Below are positions 44,034 through 52,618 of a stretch of DNA of 64,000 nt, in pieces. Below the pieces are notes generated by a model. The model did no database searches, was not told the DNA's origin, and saw nothing but the letters and a program-made list of their open reading frames with translations. Every line of letters starts with the position of its first letter. Positions within the stretch are counted from its first letter, which is position 1. Position numbers and translations under genes: made by a program. The stretch is from an uncultured Sulfurovum sp. (lineage in GTDB: Bacteria > Campylobacterota > Campylobacteria > Campylobacterales > Sulfurovaceae), in assembly GCA_902727915.1 (NCBI GenBank), contig CACVAU010000055.1, forward strand, positions 1 through 64,000, read 5' to 3'.

Positions 44034-45214
44034 TGAAGTTTTATCAATTTGCATTTAAAAACCTGATCCGAAGTAAAATACGAACCTTTTTGACTCTTTT
44101 GAGTATTGCTTTAACGGCAATTATTTTACTTATTGTGCTTTCCCTCAATAAAGGATTTGAAAGTTCTATTCAAGAGGATTTAGTGGAAGGTATTGGGGCA
44201 CATCTTTTTGTGGCTCGTGGGGGATGTCCCATGGATGCAGCCTCAATTATAGCCCAAGGTGGAATCAGTCCAATGTACATTCCTGAAAGTGTCTATGACA
44301 CCATCAAAGAAGTGGCAGGTCTAGAACATATTATGCCATTTAAGATTTTTTCCATTACAACCTCTGATGGGATGAGAACAGATATCTTTACAGGTGTAAC
44401 CAAAGAAGTTGAAGTCATGAAAGGAAAATGGAAGTATGACGATGGAGGCTGGTTTACAGGTGAAGACTCTGTCATTTTGGGTGCTGATATTGCTGTCATA
44501 GAACAACGAAAAGTCGGCGAAAAGATTTATGTTGAACACTTTGATAAAGAGTTTGTGGTAACAGGAATACTGGATTATGCTTATAACCAAGATGATGGGA
44601 TGATCTTTCTCCCTCTAAAAACAGCTCAAAAGCTTATCAAGAGAGAAGGTAAACTATCAGCAATAGCCATAGGATTAGAAGACATTAATGAAATACACAC
44701 TCTTAAAGCTGAGATTAAGTCGCACCTTTCAGATGACTATATGGTAATCACACCTGAAGCGATTGGTAATGAGATTATGAGCTTCTTTGATAGTACACGA
44801 GCCATCATGTTTGCTGTACTCTTTTTTACACTTATCGTCAGTACCATTGGTATTGCCAACACCATCATAACCATGATATATGAAAGACGAAAAGAGTTTG
44901 CCTACTTAAAATGTGTGGGGGCTGGTTTTATGGATATCTATAAAATCATACTTTATGAAACACTAATGTTATGTTTAGCAGGTATTGCTATTGGACTGTC
45001 AGTAGGAATGCTATTATCAAGTTTGTTTGAGAGCTACGTCAGAGAGATTTTTCTGAGTTCTTACGTCTCATCAACAGCTGATATAATCAGACCGAGTTTA
45101 GAGATAGCCTCTATGACGTTCTTGATTATTCTCGTTATTGGTCTTGTTGCAGCCACTTTACCTGCCATTAAAATATCAAAGATTATGCCTATGGAGGCAA
45201 TTAGAAATGAGTAA
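44033..45214 (+). CDS. MacB/FtsX-type ABC permease
   Basis: A 393-residue inner-membrane protein with the MacB/LolC plan: one N-terminal helix (IRTFLTLLSIALTAIILLIVLSL), a periplasmic domain of about 220 residues, then three C-terminal helices of the FtsX domain (AVLFFTLIVSTIGIANTIITMIYERRKEFAYLKCVGAG, LCLAGIAIGLSVGMLLSSL, FLIILVIGLVAATLPAIKIS). The periplasmic domain begins with a conserved-looking LFVARGGCPMDAASIIAQGG. Such proteins do not import; they use ATP in the cytoplasm to drive events in the periplasm. The four final bases overlap the ATPase start (ATGA-type). Confidence 0.9.
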   Translation: MKFYQFAFKNLIRSKIRTFLTLLSIALTAIILLIVLSLNKGFESSIQEDLVEGIGAHLFVARGGCPMDAASIIAQGGISPMYIPESVYDTIKEVAGLEHIMPFKIFSITTSDGMRTDIFTGVTKEVEVMKGKWKYDDGGWFTGEDSVILGADIAVIEQRKVGEKIYVEHFDKEFVVTGILDYAYNQDDGMIFLPLKTAQKLIKREGKLSAIAIGLEDINEIHTLKAEIKSHLSDDYMVITPEAIGNEIMSFFDSTRAIMFAVLFFTLIVSTIGIANTIITMIYERRKEFAYLKCVGAGFMDIYKIILYETLMLCLAGIAIGLSVGMLLSSLFESYVREIFLSSYVSSTADIIRPSLEIASMTFLIILVIGLVAATLPAIKISKIMPMEAIRNE

Positions 45215-45890
45215 TACAATAATTGAAATAAAAAATCTTACAAAAAGATACCAAAGAGGTTCAGAAGAGATTCATGCACTTGACACTATCAACCTAACAA
45301 TAGAAAGAGGAGATTTTATTTCTATTACAGGTGCTTCAGGATCAGGTAAAACAACCTTGATGAATATCATTGGATGTATAGACAACCCTACTAAAGGTGC
45401 TATTAACATTGAAAATACAAATGTAAGTAAAATGCCTCAAAAAGAACTTACAAAAATCAGAAGAGACACACTTGGATTTGTATTTCAACAATTTTATTTG
45501 ATACCGACCCTAACAGCTTCGGAAAATGTTCAGCTTCCTGGTCTTTTTGCAGATAATGTACAGAGGGAACAAAGAGCAAAAGAGCTTCTAGAACTTGTTG
45601 GACTTGGAGAGAGAGTAGATCACCTACCGTCACAAATGTCTGGAGGTGAAATGCAAAGGGTCGCGATTGCAAGAGCCTTGATTAATTCGCCAAAAATTTT
45701 ACTTGCAGATGAACCTACAGGTAATCTAGATTCAAAAAATGCTGAAATTATTTTTGATACGTTTAGGAAGCTCAATAAAAATGGTTTGACCATAGTTGTG
45801 GTGACACACAGTACTGAACTTGCCCAAACAGCACAAAAAATGATTTTTATGAAAGATGGTAAAGTCGATGACAAAACTCATGAAAGTTAA
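45207..45890 (+). CDS. LolD/MacB-type ABC ATPase
   Basis: A 227-residue ATPase: Walker A GASGSGKTTLMNIIG, Q-loop FVFQQFYLIPTLTASENV, signature MSGGEMQRVAIARAL, Walker B ILLADEPTGNLD and H-loop VVTHS. The subfamily marks (SENVQLPGLF, GNLDSKNAEIIF) fit MacB/LolD. The frame is open further upstream, but the true start is the ATG at 45207, overlapping the permease stop. It pairs with the permease before it. Confidence 0.95.
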   Translation: MSNTIIEIKNLTKRYQRGSEEIHALDTINLTIERGDFISITGASGSGKTTLMNIIGCIDNPTKGAINIENTNVSKMPQKELTKIRRDTLGFVFQQFYLIPTLTASENVQLPGLFADNVQREQRAKELLELVGLGERVDHLPSQMSGGEMQRVAIARALINSPKILLADEPTGNLDSKNAEIIFDTFRKLNKNGLTIVVVTHSTELAQTAQKMIFMKDGKVDDKTHES

Positions 45891-46785
45891 ATATTTATTG
45901 TTACTATTTTCTTTATGTTATTGCCCTGCTCAAGCAACGCAACTCGACATAGAAGGAAGTTTACAACATAATCTTTCAGAGAATGAACTCTCCTTTGAAA
46001 AAGCCCGTATAGGTATAAAAGAAGTTTTATCTGATGCGAAAGGTGATAGAGTTAACCTTTTTTTACAACTCGAAGGGGAAGATAATTTTAAAGAAACACA
46101 TATTGATCAGCTTTACGCCAAATACAAAGGTCCAATGGGAAGATGGAATCTTACCTTAGGTAGAAGCCTTATACCTTTTGGTCTTTTGAGTGATTATGAC
46201 TCTGAAGTACTTCTCTTAAAGACACAGGAAAAAAAGACTATTGGTTACAAAAGTGATGATGGAGTTAAGCTCTCAGGCTTTTGGAAATCTATGGACTATG
46301 AACTACTTTTAAGTCCCAAAAAGCTCTTGAAAAATAACCATAAAGACAACAATGATAAGATGCTGGCTCTTAAAGCATCTTTTAAAGGTCAAGATATTGA
46401 AGATCTTAAATTAGGATTTTCACTACTCTCAGCTGAATTCCAAGATATCAAAAAAGATATGTTTGCCATTGATATCATTAAATATCATGACCTCTTGGTG
46501 ACGAGAAATGAAGTAGTATTTGGGAGACAGGAAGATGACTCTCTTCTATCAATTTTTACTGGGATTGATTATAGTCTTGCTCCTTCTGTGGACTTGAATG
46601 TTGCTTACACTTATTATAAAGCAGACCATAAAGAGGAGTCGGCCTTTCTAGGCATAAGTTATAACTCACCTTTCTATGGTTTGGTCTTTAGAGCTGGGAA
46701 TACACACTATTTTAAACAAAAAACAAAGGAGAATCAAAATGAACTACTTATTCAAGTTTACAACGCTTATAGCCATTATTTTTAG
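45880..46785 (+). CDS. Outer-membrane beta-barrel (porin-like) protein
   Basis: About 301 residues. Signal peptide MKVKYLLLLFSLCYCPAQA, then alternating aromatic/polar strands typical of a barrel, including KGPMGRWNLTLGRSLIPFGLLSDY, which recalls phosphate-selective or fumarate-porin-like trimeric barrels, and the final LNVAYTYYKADHKEESAFLGISYNSPFYGLVFRAG. The last residues QVYNAYSHYF end in Phe, the usual barrel C-terminus. ATG at 45880 overlaps the ATPase stop; two ATGs further up are in frame. A trans-envelope route with the ABC permease is plausible. Confidence 0.75.
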   Translation: MKVKYLLLLFSLCYCPAQATQLDIEGSLQHNLSENELSFEKARIGIKEVLSDAKGDRVNLFLQLEGEDNFKETHIDQLYAKYKGPMGRWNLTLGRSLIPFGLLSDYDSEVLLLKTQEKKTIGYKSDDGVKLSGFWKSMDYELLLSPKKLLKNNHKDNNDKMLALKASFKGQDIEDLKLGFSLLSAEFQDIKKDMFAIDIIKYHDLLVTRNEVVFGRQEDDSLLSIFTGIDYSLAPSVDLNVAYTYYKADHKEESAFLGISYNSPFYGLVFRAGNTHYFKQKTKENQNELLIQVYNAYSHYF

Positions 46786-47275
46786 TACCATAGAGATTAG
46801 TTATGCCCAAGAAGAGTATAAATGTATCTGGAGAAATCCAGAAAGAACGATGGTACGTATTTTTCCTGAAGCATTAGACTACAAAACCATTAACAAAAAA
46901 ATTACCTCACAAAAGCTCAAAGAAATAGAAGAGAAAGCAGGTAAACTTCTTGCAGGACAAAGAGATTTATTTCAATATTATGAACTGATGGCAAACGAAA
47001 CATCTTTGGGCTATATCTTGACAAGTACACAAAAAGGTGAATATGGTGCAATTGAATTTGTTTTTGGTATCAATAAAGCAGGTGTAATCATCTCCATATA
47101 CATTCAACGTTCAAGAGAGAGGGATAGAGAATTTAAAAAGAAGGCATTCTTAAATGAATTTATAGGTAAAAATTTAAATGATATTGATACTATAAAGTTC
47201 ACCAAAACTGTAGGAACGCAAGCTGTCGTCTCCGGTGTCAAAAAAGAGTTAATAACCTTTGAAATATTGAAATAA
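46739..47275 (+). CDS. Periplasmic protein, FMN_bind-like (tentative)
   Basis: About 178 residues with signal peptide MNYLFKFTTLIAIIFSTIEISYA. The mature protein begins EEYKCIWRNPERTMVRIFPEA; the part GYILTSTQKGEYGAIEFVFGINKAGVIISIYIQRSRE and KKAFLNEFIGKNL resembles FMN_bind domains, but the Ser-Gly-Ala-Thr loop that carries covalent FMN is replaced by TVGTQAVVSGVKKEL, so flavin binding is doubtful. ATG at 46739 has a strong AAAGGAG; the longer frame from 46676 lies inside the barrel gene. Last gene of the locus. Confidence 0.6.
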   Translation: MNYLFKFTTLIAIIFSTIEISYAQEEYKCIWRNPERTMVRIFPEALDYKTINKKITSQKLKEIEEKAGKLLAGQRDLFQYYELMANETSLGYILTSTQKGEYGAIEFVFGINKAGVIISIYIQRSRERDREFKKKAFLNEFIGKNLNDIDTIKFTKTVGTQAVVSGVKKELITFEILK

Positions 47276-47334
47276 GGTTTTTAGAGATTCTCATATTCTT
47301 TTTACGATAAAATACCTCAGTTATATCAAGCTGA

Positions 47335-47392
47335 TGGTCACTCAACCGACCCTACGATATAAGATACCCCAGTAGGGTCGATTTATCGACCA
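47335..47392. repeat. Inverted pair of REP-like GTAG hairpins
   Basis: The right unit is GTAG then GGTCGAT-TT-ATCGACC; the left unit on the other strand is GTAG then GGTCGGTTGAGTGACC. Both have the GTAG foot and a hairpin, in inverted BIME arrangement, between the envelope locus and mqnF. It may also terminate the upstream transcript. Confidence 0.65.
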
Positions 47393-47403
47393 AATGAGAA
47401 AAA

Positions 47404-48624
47404 ATGAAAATAATAAACCCGAACTATATCTACCTAGACAATACATTTCAAGAAAACCTTGCCGTAGCTTTTGATGAAAAAATCCAAGCCATCGACACTT
47501 TAGAAAACCTACAAGCACAATACCCTAAGGCAACAATACAAGAACAAGTAGAGAACTCTGTACTATACCCTGGGTTTATCAATACTCATGTTCATTTAGA
47601 GTTTTCTAAAAACCGAACCACTTTAGAGTATGGTTCATTCATGCCTTGGTTGGACTCAGTCATTAAAAACCGTGAAGATTTAGTCCGTGCTTGTGACAAT
47701 GAAGTGATGATGGAAGCTTGTAAGCAAATGTTAAACTCTGGGGTTACCACCTTTGGGGCTATCTCCTCTTTTGGTACAGAGTTAGAAGTCTGTACACAAA
47801 CACCTCAAAAAGTTCTTTTTTTCAACGAACTCATCGGCTCACAAGCTGCCACTGCTGACATGCTTTACGGAGACTTTTTAGAACGTTTAAACGAATCGAA
47901 AAACTGTGTTGACGATGGTATCATTCCAGCCATTGCCATTCATTCGCCTTACTCAGTACATCCTATTGTGACGCAACGCGCTATTGCTTTAGCTAAACAA
48001 GAAGGATTTCCTCTTTCAGCACACTTTTTAGAGTCACAAGCAGAGCGTGAATGGTTAACTAAAGAAACGGGTGGTTTTCTAAGCTTTTTCCAAAACTTTT
48101 TCTCTACATCAAAAGCCGTAACTACTGTTAAAGAATTCATGCACTCTTTAAATCAAGTACCTGCCCATTTAACCCATGCTGTCCAAGCCACAAGAGAAGA
48201 GTTAAACTTCTTAAATGAAAAAGGACACAGTATTGCCCACTGTCCTCGTTCTAACAGACTGTTGGGGTGTGGACGACTAGCCATTGAAATGCTCATTGAA
48301 AACAACATGCCCTTTACCACAGCAACCGATGGTTTAAGTTCTAACAACACGCTAAGCATACTAGATGAACTACGTGCAGCTCTTATGTTACACCACTCAG
48401 TTCCTATAGAAAAACTGGCTTCTGTCCTCATAAAGTCCATTACCTCCACACCAGCAGAGATTTTCTCTTTAAACTCAGGAATCATCGAAGTCGGAAAAGA
48501 TGCTGATTTTGCTTTCCTTACTTTGCCAGATAAACCCTCATCTTTAGAGAGCATTGCTTTACATACCATACTGCATACGAATCAAGTAGATAAAGTCTAC
48601 ATAAGTGGAACCGTAGTTTCATGA
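47404..48624 (+). CDS. mqnF: Aminodeoxyfutalosine deaminase (amidohydrolase)
   Basis: A 406-residue amidohydrolase. Metal motif GFINTHVHLEF, then IAIHSPYSVHP, HFLESQAERE (second His and Glu), THAVQATREE, and TATDGLSSNNTLSILDELRAAL with the catalytic Asp. Among related enzymes (chlorohydrolase/cytosine deaminase type) this layout matches the Campylobacterota enzymes that deaminate 6-amino-6-deoxyfutalosine in the futalosine route to menaquinone. The assignment rests on recall of that family. ATG at 47404; its stop overlaps the glycosylase start (ATGA). Confidence 0.85.
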   Translation: MKIINPNYIYLDNTFQENLAVAFDEKIQAIDTLENLQAQYPKATIQEQVENSVLYPGFINTHVHLEFSKNRTTLEYGSFMPWLDSVIKNREDLVRACDNEVMMEACKQMLNSGVTTFGAISSFGTELEVCTQTPQKVLFFNELIGSQAATADMLYGDFLERLNESKNCVDDGIIPAIAIHSPYSVHPIVTQRAIALAKQEGFPLSAHFLESQAEREWLTKETGGFLSFFQNFFSTSKAVTTVKEFMHSLNQVPAHLTHAVQATREELNFLNEKGHSIAHCPRSNRLLGCGRLAIEMLIENNMPFTTATDGLSSNNTLSILDELRAALMLHHSVPIEKLASVLIKSITSTPAEIFSLNSGIIEVGKDADFAFLTLPDKPSSLESIALHTILHTNQVDKVYISGTVVS

Positions 48625-49283
48625 AAAACCTACACAATGCCCTACTCTTAAAACGTCTCTACCAGTTAAAAGAGTTCGGCTATAAATATACTTCTGAAGA
48701 GGTTTTCACCCAAGATGATCAAGAGCTGTTAGAGCTTCCCAACTCTCTTGAAGCCCTAAAACAACAAGCATCAAACTGTCATCTTTGTTCTTTGTCTAAA
48801 AACAGAAAGCAAGTTGTTTTTGGAGAAGGAAACCCCCAAGCTAACCTTATGTTTATTGGTAATAAACCTTTAGAAATAGAAGATAACGAAGGAAAAATAT
48901 TTCTAGGACGTGGTGGAGAGATGCTAACAGCCATGATAGAAAAGGTAATCGGTACAACACGTCAAAATGTTTACTTAACTAACCTCTTAAAATGCCACCC
49001 ACTCGCTAACAAAGAGATTCATGAGTCGGAGTTTCATACTTGTAAGGCTTATTTGTTTAAAGAGATAGAGTTGGTCAAGCCAAAGATTATTGTGACTTTA
49101 GGGGAAGAAGCCTACCACTATCTCACCAATGATACTACGCCATTAAATGAGATACGTGGAACCGTGATAGAAAAAGAAAACTATACTATTATTCCTACTT
49201 ATCATCCAAATTTTTTGCTTAAGAATCCTTCTTTGAAGAAAGAGGTTTTTGAAGATTTGAAGAAGGTTAAGGGGATTTTGTAA
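48621..49283 (+). CDS. Uracil-DNA glycosylase family protein (family 4/5-like, Fe-S)
   Basis: A 220-residue glycosylase of the iron-sulfur type. Cys53 and Cys56 (NCHLCSLSK), with Cys in LLKCHPL and Cys in FHTCKAYL, form the four-cysteine cluster. Motif A-like VFGEGNPQANLMFIGNKPLEIEDNEGKIFLG is altered from the usual GExPGxxED, and motif B is TYHPNFLLKNP, where the canonical HPA(S)xxL would be expected. It removes uracil from DNA in base-excision repair. Overlaps the stop of mqnF. A fragment of a second copy lies at 1546-1707. Confidence 0.9.
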   Translation: MKNLHNALLLKRLYQLKEFGYKYTSEEVFTQDDQELLELPNSLEALKQQASNCHLCSLSKNRKQVVFGEGNPQANLMFIGNKPLEIEDNEGKIFLGRGGEMLTAMIEKVIGTTRQNVYLTNLLKCHPLANKEIHESEFHTCKAYLFKEIELVKPKIIVTLGEEAYHYLTNDTTPLNEIRGTVIEKENYTIIPTYHPNFLLKNPSLKKEVFEDLKKVKGIL

Positions 49284-49323
49284 GTATATCTTTTATAAAA
49301 AGTTATATGAAGCTTCAAAAACC

Positions 49324-49343
49324 ATGAGAAACTTTTTTCTCAT
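49324..49343. terminator. Hairpin terminator between glycosylase and protease genes
   Basis: A perfect eight-base stem (ATGAGAAA/TTTCTCAT) with a four-base loop between two convergent genes, followed on the plus strand by agccttttta. Works in both directions in principle. Confidence 0.65.
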
Positions 49344-49361
49344 AGCCTTTTTATTTTCATT

Positions 49362-52346
49362 TTAAGGAAGTAAAATCTCTTGATTTTCGGATAAAGCTTT
49401 AATATACTGATTACTCACTTTTCCTGAAGGGCTACCTAGCCAAGCACTTACACGTTTAGTAGCACTTTCCATAATAATATCTTCATAACCATCACCATTT
49501 ACATCATTTCTATCAACAATCAATCGTGCCTCTGGACTTAAAGTTTTAAGATATTGGGTACTCACTCTTTGCATTGGACTATTAATCCATGCACTCACTC
49601 TATTATTCACTTGATTAGCCACAATAATTTCTGGAAAACCATCGCCATTAATATCAGATAAACCTGCTATTTTTAAATCTGAAGACAAGGTTTTTACATA
49701 ACTGTTAGTTATATTAGCATTAGCATCACTTAACCATACATTCACTCTTCCATTGTTATTATTTTTTACAATGATATCATCATAACCATCATTATTATAA
49801 TCAATGCTTTCTACAATCTCAACTTCTGGGGACAAAGTTTTTAAATGTTTATTTTGTACATGACCATCCTCATAAGAAATCCAAGCATTTACTCTTCCAT
49901 TGTTATTATTTTTTACAACAACATCATCATAACCATCACCATTTACATCCATAACAGAGTGAAATTCCTGAGCTTCTGATAAGGTTTTAATATATTGCGT
50001 ACTTACCGTTCCATTAGCACTTCCTAATAAAGCATTAATCCGTAAGTTATTCATATTTTGAACCAAAACATCATCATAACCATCACCATTTACATCACCT
50101 ACAGCGATAACTTTTTGTCCTTCTGATAATCCTTTAAGATAAACATTTTCAAACATGCCATCTTTCGTATTTTTCAACATAGCCAAAACATTTGTACTGG
50201 TATTAGAAATAATTAAGTCTAAGTATCCATCTCCATTAATATCACCTTGTTCCACTACTTCTCGATCAACACTTAAAGTTTTTAAGAAGTTACTTGTTAA
50301 ATTTATACTCTCTGTACCAAACCATCCACTTAAACCAAAATTATCTACATTTTTAATTAAAATATCTGAATAACCATCTCCATTAAAATCATTTTTCACC
50401 TTAGTTTGTAAAGATTTTTCAAATTGAAGCATCTTATGGATATTAAGACGACCCCCTGTTGCCACAATACCATTGAGTGCTGGTACGACATCTACAGTAT
50501 TTAAAATAATTTCCTTAAGCTGATTCATCTTAAGATTTTCTTGTGCTGATGCCAACAAGGCTACTGCTCCTGTTACATAGGGAGCTGCCATGGATGTTCC
50601 ACTTAATACAGCATAAGAATTAGATGCCGATGGGACAATAATGTCTCCTGTCGAAATTTTCAAGTTATCAATATTATATCCACCATAAACCGTATTGGTA
50701 TCATTAAAACGAAAGAACCCAATATTTAAATTATTCATAAAATATTTACTTGGTAAATTAACAGAGACCTCTGTCCAATCTTCATAGTATCCATCTATCT
50801 GAGATAAAATATTCAACTGACCAGTATTATCATCCATAACAAATAAAGCCATCTGATCCCAAGAGCTTTCTATTTCACCCTTAACTTCAAATGAAACACA
50901 AACTGTTTCATCAGCCGAAACATTTGATAGGTCAATCACATCATCTTTTATGGTAGCTATTTGAAACCTATTGTTATTATATGTTTCAGCTAAAGTTTCT
51001 GTTAGTGAATAAGCATCAGAAGCAAAATCATTTGCATCAAGCATAAAGTGTTCATTGGGTAAATCAACATTTGGATTAAATATGTTTTCTGTATAAAATT
51101 CCCACTGCTCTAAACCTGATTCAAATCTTTCACTATAAAGTACTTCATTGTTATTAGGAATACAAGTACTGGTTACTTCATTTGGAACTGTACTTAAAAT
51201 ATCTTCACCTGGTGCAGCTAAGTCCACACTGTTCACACCATAATTTGAAAAACTTGCACGTTCATCATTAATATTGGTTGCAGCCACTGAAATAATATTA
51301 TTTAAATTATATGATGCTGGATAAGATAACGTATCATCATTATCTTTATTCTCATTTCCAGCAGCAGCAACAAATAAAATTCCACTTTCTCCAGCTAGAG
51401 CAATGGCATTCTGTAGTTCTTGTGAAAACTCTGCTCCACCCCAAGAGTTATTGGTAACGACAATATTAATACCACGATTTACTTTTAAATCTGTAAAGTA
51501 ATTAACACACTCAATTGCAGAAGAAAGTTCTCCAGCACCAGCAGCATCTAAAAATTTACAAGCTGCGATGGAACTTGTCCAATTCACTCCTACTACGCCT
51601 ACAGAATTATTTCCTTCTGCACCTATTGTTCCTGCCACATGTGTACCGTGTGAATCATCAGCCATAGGATCACTATCACCATTAACAGTATCAATTCCAT
51701 AAATATCATCAATATAACCATTCTCATCATCATCAATATTATTATTGGGAATCTCATTTGGATTCATCCACATATTATTGACCAAATCTTCATGTTTATA
51801 GTCCACACCTGTATCAATAACACCTACAACCACATTTTTGCTACCACGATGTATCTTCCATGCCTCAAGTGCATCTATATCTGTATCAATATCACTGCTT
51901 ATTGCATTATTCTCCATACCCCAAAGTTCAGGATACCTAATATCATTAGGCACAGTATTAATCTTCACAATTTGATCCAACTCTACAGCTTCAACACCAT
52001 AAATTTCTTTTGCTTTACTAAGTAGTTCATTCTCACTTAACGTTGTCGACTTCAAAACCAAGATATGTTTTTTATCAATACTCTTAGTCCCCAAACTTGC
52101 TCCAACTAAAGGAAAACTTTTCACAACTTCTATGCTATTTTCCTCAATACTGTTACTATTTAAAAAACTCTTATAAGCTTCATTAGTATTAACACCTTCT
52201 TTTACTCTTACAATAACCTGTACTTTTTTATTTTTATTATTCATATTGTCTATCAATGATTGTCGCACTTCACTATGTGTTGTTGCAAATGCTGATACTG
52301 ACAAGAGTGACAAAAGTAATGAACTTCTTAAATAATTTTTCCTCAA
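49362..52346 (-). CDS. Secreted subtilisin-family (S8) protease with seven FG-GAP repeats, copy 1
   Basis: A 994-residue exported protease. Signal peptide (LRSSLLLSLLSVSAFA), inhibitor-like propeptide (about 35-125), then the S8 domain with Asp in GVIDTGVDYKHEDLV (about 177), His in SHGTHVAGTIG (about 233), the oxyanion region TNNSWGG, and Ser in GTSMAAPYVTGA (about 583). A beta-sandwich-like segment of about 190 residues sits between LSTVP and GTSMA. From about 650 to the end are seven Ca-binding motifs of the D-x-N-x-D-G type (DVNGDGYDDVLV), probably one seven-bladed propeller. TTG start at 52346 with AAGGA six bases upstream. No outer-membrane or type I secretion tail is seen, so export beyond the Sec step is unknown. 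Confidence 0.9.
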   Translation of the reverse strand: MRKNYLRSSLLLSLLSVSAFATTHSEVRQSLIDNMNNKNKKVQVIVRVKEGVNTNEAYKSFLNSNSIEENSIEVVKSFPLVGASLGTKSIDKKHILVLKSTTLSENELLSKAKEIYGVEAVELDQIVKINTVPNDIRYPELWGMENNAISSDIDTDIDALEAWKIHRGSKNVVVGVIDTGVDYKHEDLVNNMWMNPNEIPNNNIDDDENGYIDDIYGIDTVNGDSDPMADDSHGTHVAGTIGAEGNNSVGVVGVNWTSSIAACKFLDAAGAGELSSAIECVNYFTDLKVNRGINIVVTNNSWGGAEFSQELQNAIALAGESGILFVAAAGNENKDNDDTLSYPASYNLNNIISVAATNINDERASFSNYGVNSVDLAAPGEDILSTVPNEVTSTCIPNNNEVLYSERFESGLEQWEFYTENIFNPNVDLPNEHFMLDANDFASDAYSLTETLAETYNNNRFQIATIKDDVIDLSNVSADETVCVSFEVKGEIESSWDQMALFVMDDNTGQLNILSQIDGYYEDWTEVSVNLPSKYFMNNLNIGFFRFNDTNTVYGGYNIDNLKISTGDIIVPSASNSYAVLSGTSMAAPYVTGAVALLASAQENLKMNQLKEIILNTVDVVPALNGIVATGGRLNIHKMLQFEKSLQTKVKNDFNGDGYSDILIKNVDNFGLSGWFGTESINLTSNFLKTLSVDREVVEQGDINGDGYLDLIISNTSTNVLAMLKNTKDGMFENVYLKGLSEGQKVIAVGDVNGDGYDDVLVQNMNNLRINALLGSANGTVSTQYIKTLSEAQEFHSVMDVNGDGYDDVVVKNNNNGRVNAWISYEDGHVQNKHLKTLSPEVEIVESIDYNNDGYDDIIVKNNNNGRVNVWLSDANANITNSYVKTLSSDLKIAGLSDINGDGFPEIIVANQVNNRVSAWINSPMQRVSTQYLKTLSPEARLIVDRNDVNGDGYEDIIMESATKRVSAWLGSPSGKVSNQYIKALSENQEILLP

Positions 52347-52572
52347 CTTAAATCCTTATTAAATATATTTATTAAATTATATACATAAAATTAAAAAAAG
52401 TATTTAATAATATTCAAAATATATAAATTTTTATAATTATTTAAATTTTTTAATATTATTTTAATTTTTAAAAATTATATTAAATTAAATTAATTAATAA
52501 AAAACAATGTTAAATAAAATTAAAAAAAAGAAGTCAAAGAATTAGAAAGTTTAGAGGTACTTAGAAAAGAAA

Positions 52573-52599
52573 ACTATGCAGAGAAAGTTCTCTCATAGT
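52573..52599 (-). terminator. Terminator after protease copy 2
   Basis: Stem ACTATG...CATAGT extended by GAGAA/TTCTC, followed on the minus strand by TTTCTTTTCTAA, 20 bases past the stop of copy 2. Confidence 0.65.
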
Positions 52600-52618
52600 C
52601 TCCCTATATTGTTAAGTA

